Below are positions 1 through 7,750 of a DNA stretch of 64,000 nt, piece after piece. The translations under genes and the position numbers were made by a program. Position 1 is the first letter of the stretch. Every line of letters begins with the position of its first letter. Below the pieces are notes generated by a model that had not been told where the DNA came from, searched no databases, and was given only the letters and a program-made list of their open reading frames with translations. Origin of the DNA: Rhodoferax sp. (GTDB lineage: Bacteria; Pseudomonadota; Gammaproteobacteria; Burkholderiales; Burkholderiaceae_C); the NCBI GenBank assembly GCA_003133245.1, contig PKWM01000042.1:1-64000 (forward strand). Direction: 5' to 3'.

Positions 1-420
1 AATGGTTTGCAGCAACTGCTCGCTGGTGATGAGGGCCAGGTCGATATGGCGCTTGAGCAACACCGCCATCTCATCCTGCGATCGCAGGTCGGAGGGGTCA
101 ACCACGCCCACCAGACAAGTCTCGCCCCGGTCTTCCAGCACCAGCGCATGAAAACGGCGCGCCTGCAACTCAGTGAGCAGGTGTACCGTGTTGGGCTGAA
201 CCTCAAAACGCCGCAGGTCGATGTACGCAATGCCAAGCTGCTGCCCGATGGCACTGGCAATATGCTCTTCGGTCACGTAACTGTTTTCAACCAGCACACG
301 CCCCAACTGTTGACCCGTGCGTTTTTGCTCGGCCAGGGCTTCGTTGAGTTGCTCCGGCCGAAGCAAGCCCTGCTCCACCAGGATGGCGCCAAGCGTTACA
401 TTTTTTGGTTTTTCAGCCAT
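1..420 (-). CDS. mshE: MshE, MSHA pilus extension ATPase (N-terminal part, cut by window edge)
   Basis: Reading leftward from an ATG at 420 gives 140 codons open to the window edge. The protein has two tandem motifs of the MshEN/GspE N-terminal type: LGAILVEQGLLRPEQLNEAL (residues 10-29) and LGRVLVEN (39-46) followed by an AIGQQLG segment. This domain precedes the Walker ATPase core of GspE/PilB/MshE proteins, which drive pilus extension at the inner membrane; the core lies outside the window. A clear AAAGGAG ribosome site sits just upstream of the ATG. The neighbouring msh genes decide MshE over PilB or GspE. In Vibrio cholerae MshE this domain binds c-di-GMP; here the residue before the first LG is Thr9 rather than a basic residue. 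Confidence 0.85.
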   Translation of the reverse strand, partial: MAEKPKNVTLGAILVEQGLLRPEQLNEALAEQKRTGQQLGRVLVENSYVTEEHIASAIGQQLGIAYIDLRRFEVQPNTVHLLTELQARRFHALVLEDRGETCLVGVVDPSDLRSQDEMAVLLKRHIDLALITSEQLLQTI

Positions 421-470
421 CGGGTTGCTCCTTTGCCTGTCATCAACAGTTGATTTGTACTTCAAAGTTC

Positions 471-499
471 AATCTACCATGAATCTGCCATGGGTTCAA
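471..499 (-). promoter_or_regulatory. Candidate sigma-70 promoter of mshE
   Basis: On the minus strand TTGAAC (494-499) is followed after 17 bases by TAGATT (471-476), about 50 bases before the mshE ATG. The -35 hexamer lies inside a perfect palindrome (494-512). This suggests that mshE is transcribed separately from the mshA arm. It is a match by eye only. Confidence 0.4.
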
Positions 500-512
500 A
501 CCGGATTTGAAC
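494..512. promoter_or_regulatory. Palindromic operator candidate overlapping the mshE -35 box
   Basis: GTTCAAA, five bases, then TTTGAAC: a perfect 7+5+7 inverted repeat covering the predicted -35 hexamer of mshE. That geometry fits a repressor site for a dimeric regulator. A second perfect 6+1+6 palindrome (ATCAAC A GTTGAT) lies at 442-454 in the presumed leader. The cognate regulator is unknown. Confidence 0.4.
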
Positions 513-561
513 AGACACGTGTTGAATTTCATGATTTTCAAGGTTGCCAGTACCAGTTCCA

Positions 562-3372
562 TTATTGGCTAGGCAAGACTACAACCGACAGTTGTTGCAA
601 TTGATCATCAGCCATCGGCTCAGGGACAGATAGCACCCATAGTTCAAATGGCCGCCTTTTTCCGGTAACCGCTGCAAATCCAGCCCCCTTCACCGCATCG
701 ATCAGCGTGGTGAGGGTAAAGCCGCCGTGGTGCGCCATGTACGGCCGATCACGACTGACAAAGCCGCGGTAGCTATAAACCATATCGAATGGAGTGATTG
801 GGCCGGAGGGCGACTGGTATGCTGTCTCAAACAGACGGTCCTCAGCAATCATGCGGGCCGCTGCCTGCAGGTCTGGAACGGTCGCTACCATGATTCCATC
901 CGGCTTCAGCACGCGCTTCATTTCCGCCAAGGCAAGCGGCAACTCATGCGCGTACAGATGCTCAAGGGTATGGGAAGAATAAACCGCATCTACCGAGTTC
1001 GATGGAATTGCCGACATATCCAGCGCCGTGCCCAATATATCGGGGTGCGCATCGGGATCAATATCGAGCCGTATTTCCTGCCATCGTTTCTGGAAATATG
1101 CCGGCAAATGACGGATATCAGCCACGCCACAACCGACGTGAAGCACAGTCTTTCTGCTCAACTGGGCTCCGGGCACTATTTCGGGCCCAAGTTTTTCACC
1201 ACGGCACCACGCCTGCCACATGCGGCGGTACAGCATCTCGAGATCCCGAGTGAATTGCTCCGCATCACACAGGGGGCTGCGGGACATCTGCCGGCGAATG
1301 ACGCTGCGCAAGCCTGCGACCCGAGCGGTGTCGAGAGCCAGCGCCACAGCACCCGCTATATAGGATTTAACATCGGTAAATATCAATTCCTCATGCCCGA
1401 TATTGGTCAGCATCGATGCTGATTGGCGCGACACCACGGAATTCCCGGCCAGCGCCACGACTGGAACGCCCATCCACAGTGATTCCATGGTAGTCATGCC
1501 ACCATTGAAAGGGAAAGGGTCCAGCGCAATGTCCACGTCAGAATATTCCTGGAACATCTGCAAGTGGCCTGAAGCTGGCCTCAGGATCAGTTGCTCAGGC
1601 GTGAGCCCGCTTGCTTCAAACTTCTTCTTGAGACGCTCGGCCGTTTCAGCGTCATTCATTCCTCTGGCCTTGATCATGAGCCTGGCATCGGGCACGTTCG
1701 CAACAATACGAGACCAGGCTTCAATGACCGGATCGGTCAGCTTGTCCAGCCGGTTAAAGCTTCCGAATGTAATGTAGCCAGTCCTTGCGAACGGAGATTC
1801 AGAAACTCCTAGCGAAAACTCAAGGGGGGTATAGCAAAAACGCGAATGTGGCAGCCTTGCCGGAATTTCGGAAAAAAGTTGCTCAGATTGATAAGGCGTC
1901 GTGTAAGGGTCAGTAATAAAGTAGTCGATACTGTTCAAGCCAGTGGAATGAAAATAGCCTATCCATGTTGCCTGGACCGGCGCAGGCTTAAGCGCGAATA
2001 CCTGCAACCGGTTTAATCCGGTATGGCCCGAAAGATCCACAAGGATGTCGATGTCTTGTGCCTGTATCAGGTCAGCCAGCTCCTCAATAGATATCAACTG
2101 TACTTCGTGCCAGTAATCACTGTTGGCACGCAGGATTCCCGTAATCTCATCTGAAAGGTCAGACGTAGAGAAGCAATGAATTTCGAATTTGCCATGGTCA
2201 TGCTGTTGCAGCACACCTCGCACAAGATTTCCTACCGGATGGTTGCCGAAATCACCCGACACATAACCAATCCTGAGTCGATCTTTCGCCTCCTTTCCCG
2301 GCACGTGCCTGAACCGTTTTTCCTGTAACGACATCTCATAGCGCTCCGCCCATTCCAGATGGCGTTTGAACAACGCTTCGGGAGTCAGATCAGGAAGATA
2401 GGTGGAATAGAAAACGATATTCGAGAAAATTTCGGCCTTTTCCGGCCCGAGTTCCATCGCTTTTTTGTAGTACTCGATGGCTAGCCCCGGATTGCCTCTG
2501 GCGCCGACGCAATTGGCCAGTGACGCCCAGCCCAAGAAATCCGTGGGATGATGTTCCAGAAGCCTGCGAAAAGTTGCTTCAGCCTCCGTCGTCTGCCCCT
2601 CGTACTGCAAAGCATTTGCCAGCAACCCTTGCAAATAGGCAGACTCGCCTTCGAGTTCAATTCTGCGACGGATGAACTCTACGGAATCCTTTAACGCCAC
2701 CGCATTGTTTTGTAAGATCGCCAGATTGAATTTGGCTTCCTGGTTATCCGGTTGGAGTTCCAACGCCCTTTTATAGGCGATCAATCCCATCCTCGCCTTG
2801 CCGGAACGTACCAGCACAATTCCCAAATTAACCTGCAAAGGCGCACTACCGGGATAATGCTCTATGGCCTGTTTGGCAGCTTGTTTGGCCTCGATCAGTT
2901 TGTCACATTCAATGAGCGCTGCTATGCGATTCCCCAGTGCTTCATAGAACAGAGGCGCCTGATCAAGAACACGTTCAAAATAATCGAGCGCAACCCTCGG
3001 CTCCCCTTTCGCCAGATGCCATTCACCAATATTTGTCAAGGTCTGTAAATTCGCAGGATCGATTTCCAGCGCCCGGTCATAGCAACGACGTGCCTCGTCA
3101 AACTGGATAGACAGGCGATAGGCGGTTCCCAAAACACACCATGCGACAGAATTGGTGGGATCATTCCGAACGGATTCCTGGTAGGCGTTCAGTCCTTCCT
3201 TCAATGCGCCACTTGCAATCAGTTTCTTTCCAAGTTGCAGCAGCGCTGCGGCGCCGCGCTTGCCGCCCTCCTTACCGGCAAAGCGGTAGCAGGTTTCCGC
3301 CACCCCATCCAAGCCTTTGGAATCCAGCCATCGCCCCACCTGGCACCAAAAAAATGCGACTATTTGCGCCAT
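562..3372 (-). CDS. TPR / GT41 (SPINDLY/OGT-like) glycosyltransferase fused to a class I methyltransferase
   Basis: The 936-aa protein has three parts. Residues about 35-340 are TPR repeats. Residues about 365-720 form a GT41 region related to O-GlcNAc transferase, with RLRIGYVSGDFGNHPVGNLV (365-384), DLSGHTGLNR (446-455; His450), FGSFNRLDKLTD (536-547) and FNGGMTTMESLWMGVPVV (622-639). Residues about 742-915 form a SAM-dependent methyltransferase (VLHVGCG, then LEHLYAHELPLALAEMKRVL). GT41 enzymes put GlcNAc or related sugars on Ser/Thr of proteins from UDP-sugars; the TPRs normally bind the acceptor. The gene lies 22 bases after the 100-aa msh-arm gene and before mshE, so pilins are the likely acceptors (inference). 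The fused methyltransferase could modify the same glycan or protein. No signal peptide, so cytoplasmic. Confidence 0.85.
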   Translation of the reverse strand: MAQIVAFFWCQVGRWLDSKGLDGVAETCYRFAGKEGGKRGAAALLQLGKKLIASGALKEGLNAYQESVRNDPTNSVAWCVLGTAYRLSIQFDEARRCYDRALEIDPANLQTLTNIGEWHLAKGEPRVALDYFERVLDQAPLFYEALGNRIAALIECDKLIEAKQAAKQAIEHYPGSAPLQVNLGIVLVRSGKARMGLIAYKRALELQPDNQEAKFNLAILQNNAVALKDSVEFIRRRIELEGESAYLQGLLANALQYEGQTTEAEATFRRLLEHHPTDFLGWASLANCVGARGNPGLAIEYYKKAMELGPEKAEIFSNIVFYSTYLPDLTPEALFKRHLEWAERYEMSLQEKRFRHVPGKEAKDRLRIGYVSGDFGNHPVGNLVRGVLQQHDHGKFEIHCFSTSDLSDEITGILRANSDYWHEVQLISIEELADLIQAQDIDILVDLSGHTGLNRLQVFALKPAPVQATWIGYFHSTGLNSIDYFITDPYTTPYQSEQLFSEIPARLPHSRFCYTPLEFSLGVSESPFARTGYITFGSFNRLDKLTDPVIEAWSRIVANVPDARLMIKARGMNDAETAERLKKKFEASGLTPEQLILRPASGHLQMFQEYSDVDIALDPFPFNGGMTTMESLWMGVPVVALAGNSVVSRQSASMLTNIGHEELIFTDVKSYIAGAVALALDTARVAGLRSVIRRQMSRSPLCDAEQFTRDLEMLYRRMWQAWCRGEKLGPEIVPGAQLSRKTVLHVGCGVADIRHLPAYFQKRWQEIRLDIDPDAHPDILGTALDMSAIPSNSVDAVYSSHTLEHLYAHELPLALAEMKRVLKPDGIMVATVPDLQAAARMIAEDRLFETAYQSPSGPITPFDMVYSYRGFVSRDRPYMAHHGGFTLTTLIDAVKGAGFAAVTGKRRPFELWVLSVPEPMADDQLQQLSVVVLPSQ

Positions 3373-3394
3373 GGCAGGAACTTGTTCGGTAAAA

Positions 3395-3697
3395 CTATTT
3401 GGCGCTGTGCGAGGTAAATATCATGGCCAGCAATAACTTTGATACTACTTCAGGTGGATAGCCGGCAAGCAACAGGCGTTGTTGCAGCTGATGGACCGCG
3501 CGGGCCCAGCCAATCAGCCACAGACGATGCACTTTTCGCTCTTCAAGCGCCTCTTTGTAAAACTGAGCCAGCCTTTGCTCGATATTTTTGTTTGAGAGCT
3601 GCTTGATTGTTCTTCCAGATGACTTGCTGGCGGTCAGCGGAAAATCCTGCTGGAATTTGACAAACAGGGCCTCGGCCAACTGGTCAATCTTGCTCAT
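3395..3697 (-). CDS. Small unknown protein of the MSHA minus arm
   Basis: A 100-aa charged protein starting MSKIDQLAEALF. The further upstream in-frame start at 3709 is TTG, so the ATG at 3697 is preferred. There is no signal peptide or membrane segment; it is rich in Leu, Lys, Gln and Arg and probably helical, with an HRLWLIGWARAVHQLQQRL stretch in the middle. It sits between the large mshP-like gene (51 bases upstream) and the GT41 gene (22 bases downstream) and is probably co-transcribed with them. I do not recognise the family. Position suggests a partner of the pilus or of the glycosyltransferase, but nothing in the sequence proves it. Confidence 0.7.
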   Translation of the reverse strand: MSKIDQLAEALFVKFQQDFPLTASKSSGRTIKQLSNKNIEQRLAQFYKEALEERKVHRLWLIGWARAVHQLQQRLLLAGYPPEVVSKLLLAMIFTSHSAK

Positions 3698-3748
3698 GGC
3701 AATTTGCAACTTTCTTGATTAATAGGCAGCGATTTGCGCCGACCGTCT

Positions 3749-6094
3749 TCACTGCACAAGGTCGCTCCAGCCAGTGAGCTTGCTGGCGACCTGCCCCAAA
3801 TTCTGGATAGAAGTCGGATCCACCCCCCTCAGGCAGGCAAAGCCTGCCGACCAGTCGTCACCATCCAGAAGATTGGAGAGGATGAACCTGCCGGTATTAC
3901 CCGTTCCATCATCGAGCAGGAAAGGGCAGAGGCCGCCGCAAAGTTGCGCACCAGAAAGACCGGTATCCGGTGCGCGTGATACGGCAAAGCTCGTGGCCGT
4001 AGGGGTAGGGGTAGCAAGCACGGTTGCCCGGTCGATGATCGTGTCGCTTGTCGTTGCTGTGCTGTAGTTTTTGTTGACGGTATAGGTTCCGTTGTTCCCG
4101 GTTCCCGTGAGTCTCGCCGTGATCAAGGTATTGGGTGCGATTTGCTTCCCGAAAAGTGCGTCGCCAACGCTCAAATTGTTTCCGCTGGCGGGGGCGGTGA
4201 CGGTGAGCGTCGTGCCGCTGATGTAGCCGGTGAAGCTGTCGGGCAGAAACCGACCCGTTCCCAAAGGAACCCCCAGCGCCGTACCTGGCGTTGGGGCCGT
4301 TCCGCTTGCGTTGAAGACTCCGATACTTGTTCCGTTGGATTGTTGGTTGGTCTGGGCGTCGCCGCTGCTTACAGTTTGCAGAGCCCCGCTTAGCAGATAG
4401 TCGCCGGTTGTTCCTGTGCCGGCTGTACCGCCGGTTACGCTGGAACTCGTGTAGGACAGCGTGTGGTTAGAAAAAGGGGCGGTGATGATATTGTCACCAT
4501 TAGACAATACACCGCTGCTGGTGTTGCTCGACGCGGTGAATGCGGAAACTCTCAGCACATTGCTGGCAGCGGTTATGGCCGTATTGCTTCTGCTTTGGGA
4601 CACATCGACGGTATAGGTGCCTACACCGCCCGTGCCTGTGCCAAATGCTGTGATGTTGGTACTGGCTGAAAGGGACCCGCCGCTAAGCAGGTCACCTTTT
4701 CTCAATGCTCCGTGGGTCGGTGCCGCGCAAACCCGCAATGTCGTGCCATTGCCGGAGCAAGTGGGCGTCGTGGACCCACTACCGGTGCAACTGGTGGTGC
4801 TGCCGATGCAGCCTTGAACGACCGCCCCCACGGCTCCGGTGAAAATCGCACCGCTGCTGCCGCCCGCAGTGCTGGAGTAGTAGCCTTTGTTATAGGCATA
4901 GTAGAGTTGGGAGTTTGTAATAAATCCATTCTGAACCACTGTATCACCGGCCATAAACACTTGCCGAAACAGCTCCTGACCGTTCAGGCTGACGGCGTTC
5001 AACATATTCAACGCCCCGGTGGTATAGGGCTTGCCACCAAATCCGAACATCAAAGTGTCTGCATTCGCCGCAGTGGCCCAGTTGGCAGTTGTCCCGCCAT
5101 TGGCGTTGCAGGTCCAGCCAGTGGGCAGGTAACCCTGCGCATAAGCAATAGCCAAATTACCACTCTGGCTACCGAAAGTGCCGCTGTAAACGGCGGTAGC
5201 ATTTGGCGACGTGGTCGCAGAATAATAGTAGGTGGCCGCCTGTGTCCGGGGAGCGGTCAAATTGCAAGTGGCCATGCTGGTGCATGAAAGACTTTGATGG
5301 CCGTACGAACCGTCCATGGTGACCGCACCGCTGAGCGGGCGGAAGATGATCCCGACCGCCGCATAGTTACGTGAGCTGCCGAGGCTAGTCGTGATGCTGT
5401 AATTGCCGGCGTTGGGCACAGAGGCAAAGACACCCTGGCTGACGGTATCGTTGTAGTACTGGCCTGCGACACTCCAGGCTTGGGTACACGATGTAATGCT
5501 GGTGCCACTTGAGACATTGGAACAGATGCCGATGCTCGTATCTCCGCCCCAGGTACTTTGCGGGTTGAGCGCTATGGAGGTGAAAGCGTAGGCAGGGGAC
5601 TGCGGCGAATTGAGGTACAGCGTAAAAACGCTGCCATAACCGGCCACCCCGTTGGCGGGGCTAGGGGCCAGCACCGCCTGAATGTAGCGGGAGGAAGAGC
5701 CCACAGTCCCCCTGGCCGTCACTGTGCAGGTGGTGCAGGACCCGGCCGGGCAGGTCGGCGGTGCCGACACGGCGGCGGTATAGGTGAAAGAACCCCGGCC
5801 CAGATTGACCGATTGATTGATCAGGTTGGTGCAGGTGGTGTAGGAATAGGTGCCCGCCATGGACGCTATCCGGAGTACGGACTGAGCATTTTCGACCCCA
5901 CTTTCTGCGAGAAAGAGTGCCGCCGTGCTGTTCATCTGTTGATTGTTGTCGATGCTCGTCGTGCTGGAGATGTTCAGCGATTGGGTCAGCGCAAAGATCA
6001 CGGCAGTGATCAGAAAAATAACCGCTATGAGGGAAGCAATTCCGCGCTGGCGCCGCAGTGAGGACCGGAAAGTAATTTTCATGGCTTGCTCCAT
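3749..6094 (-). CDS. mshP: Enlarged MshP/PilX-like minor pilin with repeat-rich C-terminal domain, candidate tip adhesin
   Basis: The 781-aa protein starts at an ATG overlapping the mshO stop by one base (TGATG), so it is translationally coupled. Residues about 15-40 are a prepilin-like segment (RQRG, then IASLIAVIFLITAVIFALTQ) without the usual Glu5, as in PilX and GspK-type pseudopilins. Residues 50-140 resemble ordinary MshP. MshP of vibrios is only about 140-150 aa; here some 640 residues of Ser/Thr/Gly-rich sequence follow, with scattered Cys pairs and Gly/Thr-rich modules at about 449-507, 512-575 and 627-688 (TLRV/TLTV, SGG/FGK, then TGTGG or TGTGNNGTYTV). Such modules are common in phage fibres and adhesins. 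The last 70 residues (CGGLCPFLLDDG, GDDWSAGFACLRG) look like a compact, possibly disulfide-bonded end domain. The name rests on gene order; the tip-adhesin role is inference. Confidence 0.7.
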   Translation of the reverse strand: MEQAMKITFRSSLRRQRGIASLIAVIFLITAVIFALTQSLNISSTTSIDNNQQMNSTAALFLAESGVENAQSVLRIASMAGTYSYTTCTNLINQSVNLGRGSFTYTAAVSAPPTCPAGSCTTCTVTARGTVGSSSRYIQAVLAPSPANGVAGYGSVFTLYLNSPQSPAYAFTSIALNPQSTWGGDTSIGICSNVSSGTSITSCTQAWSVAGQYYNDTVSQGVFASVPNAGNYSITTSLGSSRNYAAVGIIFRPLSGAVTMDGSYGHQSLSCTSMATCNLTAPRTQAATYYYSATTSPNATAVYSGTFGSQSGNLAIAYAQGYLPTGWTCNANGGTTANWATAANADTLMFGFGGKPYTTGALNMLNAVSLNGQELFRQVFMAGDTVVQNGFITNSQLYYAYNKGYYSSTAGGSSGAIFTGAVGAVVQGCIGSTTSCTGSGSTTPTCSGNGTTLRVCAAPTHGALRKGDLLSGGSLSASTNITAFGTGTGGVGTYTVDVSQSRSNTAITAASNVLRVSAFTASSNTSSGVLSNGDNIITAPFSNHTLSYTSSSVTGGTAGTGTTGDYLLSGALQTVSSGDAQTNQQSNGTSIGVFNASGTAPTPGTALGVPLGTGRFLPDSFTGYISGTTLTVTAPASGNNLSVGDALFGKQIAPNTLITARLTGTGNNGTYTVNKNYSTATTSDTIIDRATVLATPTPTATSFAVSRAPDTGLSGAQLCGGLCPFLLDDGTGNTGRFILSNLLDGDDWSAGFACLRGVDPTSIQNLGQVASKLTGWSDLVQ
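4030..4750 (-). repeat. Three divergent Gly/Thr-rich modules inside mshP
   Basis: Modules of about 60 residues are encoded at about 4750-4574, 4560-4370 and 4216-4030. The best-conserved pair (first and third) share TLRV/TLTV, a KGDLLSGG/VGDALFGK turn, TNITA/TLITA and a TGTGG or TGTGNNGTYTV core. They are visible only at the protein level and are imperfect. Confidence 0.5.
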
Positions 6095-6750
6095 CAGGAA
6101 TTCCTGAGCCCTACCGTGAGGCGCTGCGAAATTGCTTGTCCGCTGACAGTGTCTTTGACAGTGAGGGTGATTCTGACAAATTGCACGAGCGTGTTGTAGG
6201 TCGCCAGCGTGGCGCTAGGGGCCCCCAGATCCAGCGTGCTGCCATCAGCCTGTAGGTAACTGAGGCTGAAGCCGCTCGGCGCCACCGAACTTGTCAGCAC
6301 CGGGTCACTGCCTGAGCTCGTCAGGGCCGATTGCAGCCGCACCGTGCTGCTGCCATCGTAGTTGATGATCCTATTCACGCTTCCTGTGGCACAGGCGGAG
6401 GTATCGGCGGCAGAAGCGCTACTGGCGTCTCGCTTGTAGAAGGCCAGTTGCGAGGCAGTCATTGCCGTGATGCAATAGCCGTCAAATGTAGCGGCCGAAC
6501 CGGTGAGGCACGCACTGCCATGGCAAGACTTGACCTCGCGAATTTCGCGCGCGATCCGCTCCAGCACGTAGCGCGCCTGGCCTTCGCTGGCGTTGCCGGC
6601 ATTGACGATGAGCGTAGTTTTGAAACTGTCGGACAGCATGCTCGATCCAACCGCAGCGAGCATGCCGAGCAGCACAATGACAATAATGAGCTCGACCAGC
6701 GTAAAGCCGCAGTTCGTTTGCTTGCCCGGCGCTTTGCGTTTCGCAGTCAT
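6094..6750 (-). CDS. mshO: MshO-type minor prepilin
   Basis: A 218-aa prepilin. The start at 6750 overlaps the mshD stop by 4 bases (ATGA), which decides it over the longer open frame to 6849. After a basic leader comes the type IV cleavage motif G|FTLVELIIVIVLLGMLAAV. The body has MshO-like features: an ERIAREIREVKS helix, then paired Cys (CHGSAC, CITAM) and a beta-rich tail ending in QRLTVGLRNS. It would be cleaved by PilD and joined to the pilus as an initiation or tip subunit. The name is based on the order mshA-C-D-O-P. Confidence 0.8.
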   Translation of the reverse strand: MTAKRKAPGKQTNCGFTLVELIIVIVLLGMLAAVGSSMLSDSFKTTLIVNAGNASEGQARYVLERIAREIREVKSCHGSACLTGSAATFDGYCITAMTASQLAFYKRDASSASAADTSACATGSVNRIINYDGSSTVRLQSALTSSGSDPVLTSSVAPSGFSLSYLQADGSTLDLGAPSATLATYNTLVQFVRITLTVKDTVSGQAISQRLTVGLRNS

Positions 6751-7184
6751 ATTTGATAATTGGCCAAGTTCAGTGTAATGGCCGTCATGTTCGATCCGCC
6801 TGTGCTGATGGTGATCGTGACCAGGCAGCTCGAGCTGGCGGCGGTACAAGCCGTTATCGGACTAGGCGGGGAAGGGTCGCCCGTGAGCGCTAGGGTTACC
6901 GTGGGAACTCCGAAACCGCCATAGTTGCCCAGGTTGCTACAGGCAGAAGTCGTGACGAAGGTGTAGCCTGTTTTTCGGCGTATGGCCAGTACCGTCTCCG
7001 CACATTCCTGCATCAGTTGCGCGCCGACGATGACGTTGTTGTTTGCCGCCTGGCCCAAGAAGAGATTGCCGGAAAGCTTGGTAATCGTGACGGCGGCGAT
7101 GCCGAGCAGCACCATCACCATGAGGGTTTCAATCAGGGTGAAACCCTTGTGCGCGGCAGAACGGGCACGAGCATAGTGTCTCAT
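6747..7184 (-). CDS. mshD: MshD-type minor prepilin
   Basis: A 145-aa prepilin. The start at 7184 overlaps the mshC stop by 4 bases (ATGA); the longer open frame to 7394 is not used. The leader MRHYARARSAAHKG precedes FTLIETLMVMVLLGIAAVTI, a standard class III signal with Glu5. The C-terminal part has several Cys (CSNLGNYGGFG, CTAASSSC), suggesting disulfides. It lies in the position of mshD in the canonical MSHA gene order. It should be inserted in the inner membrane and processed by the prepilin peptidase, which is not in this window. Confidence 0.78.
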   Translation of the reverse strand: MRHYARARSAAHKGFTLIETLMVMVLLGIAAVTITKLSGNLFLGQAANNNVIVGAQLMQECAETVLAIRRKTGYTFVTTSACSNLGNYGGFGVPTVTLALTGDPSPPSPITACTAASSSCLVTITISTGGSNMTAITLNLANYQI

Positions 7185-7666
7185 GGTGTCACTGTCACTT
7201 GGCCGGTCAATGCCGCCACGGCGACGGTTTCTGTGGCGCCGTTGGACGTCAAGGTGTAACTCGCTGCAACGCTTGGCTGGCCCAGGCTCGAAATATCCAG
7301 TGTGGTGGGCGAGCCCCCCAGCACGACGCCTTGTTTCAAGCTGACGCTGAAGGGGCTGCCCGTAGCCGGGTCCGTCACAGCAGACTGATTGCATGCGGTT
7401 GCTGCGGAAGACGTGTTGCTCACGGTATAGGTGCCATTGGCGCCGCTGCAGATGGCCAGGCGCAGACTCACACCTTGGGTGCTGGCCAGCGTCTGCGCAT
7501 GCAGAATGTCACTGGCCATATCGCGTGCCTGCGAAGGCAGCGTAAGTGTCGCCGAGGGCTCGCTCTTCATCACGGCATAGACGCTGATGATGCCCAGAAC
7601 GACGAGGACGATAATCAACTCGATTAGGGTAAATCCGGCCTCACACTGCTTACACGGTAACTGCAT
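7181..7666 (-). CDS. mshC: MshC-type minor prepilin
   Basis: A 161-aa prepilin. I chose the ATG at 7666 (leader MQLPCKQCEAG) over the ATG at 7711 because a perfect hairpin at 7682-7705 covers the upstream start region. The cleavage motif is [22 protein letters not shown]. The body has the GspH/FimT-like pattern (ARDMASDILHAQTLASTQGVSLRLAICSG) typical of MshC and FimU minor pilins. It follows mshA by about 85 bases and is coupled to mshD by a 4-base overlap. Minor pilins of this type prime pilus assembly at the inner membrane. Confidence 0.78.
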   Translation of the reverse strand: MQLPCKQCEAGFTLIELIIVLVVLGIISVYAVMKSEPSATLTLPSQARDMASDILHAQTLASTQGVSLRLAICSGANGTYTVSNTSSAATACNQSAVTDPATGSPFSVSLKQGVVLGGSPTTLDISSLGQPSVAASYTLTSNGATETVAVAALTGQVTVTP

Positions 7667-7681
7667 TGAGGTCTGCGGTAA

Positions 7682-7705
7682 GTCTGTCCTAAGAAACGGA
7701 CAGAC
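7682..7705 (-). promoter_or_regulatory. Perfect hairpin between mshA and mshC
   Basis: GTCTGTCC and GGACAGAC form a perfect 8-bp stem around an 8-base loop, 46 bases after the mshA stop. No T-run follows, so it is not a standard intrinsic terminator. It could stabilise the mshA transcript 3' end or act as a processing site, raising major pilin over minor pilins. Confidence 0.5.
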
Positions 7706-7750
7706 CGCCATGCAGCACGGGCGCCCGTCCGGATGGTTTCAGGTCGCTGC

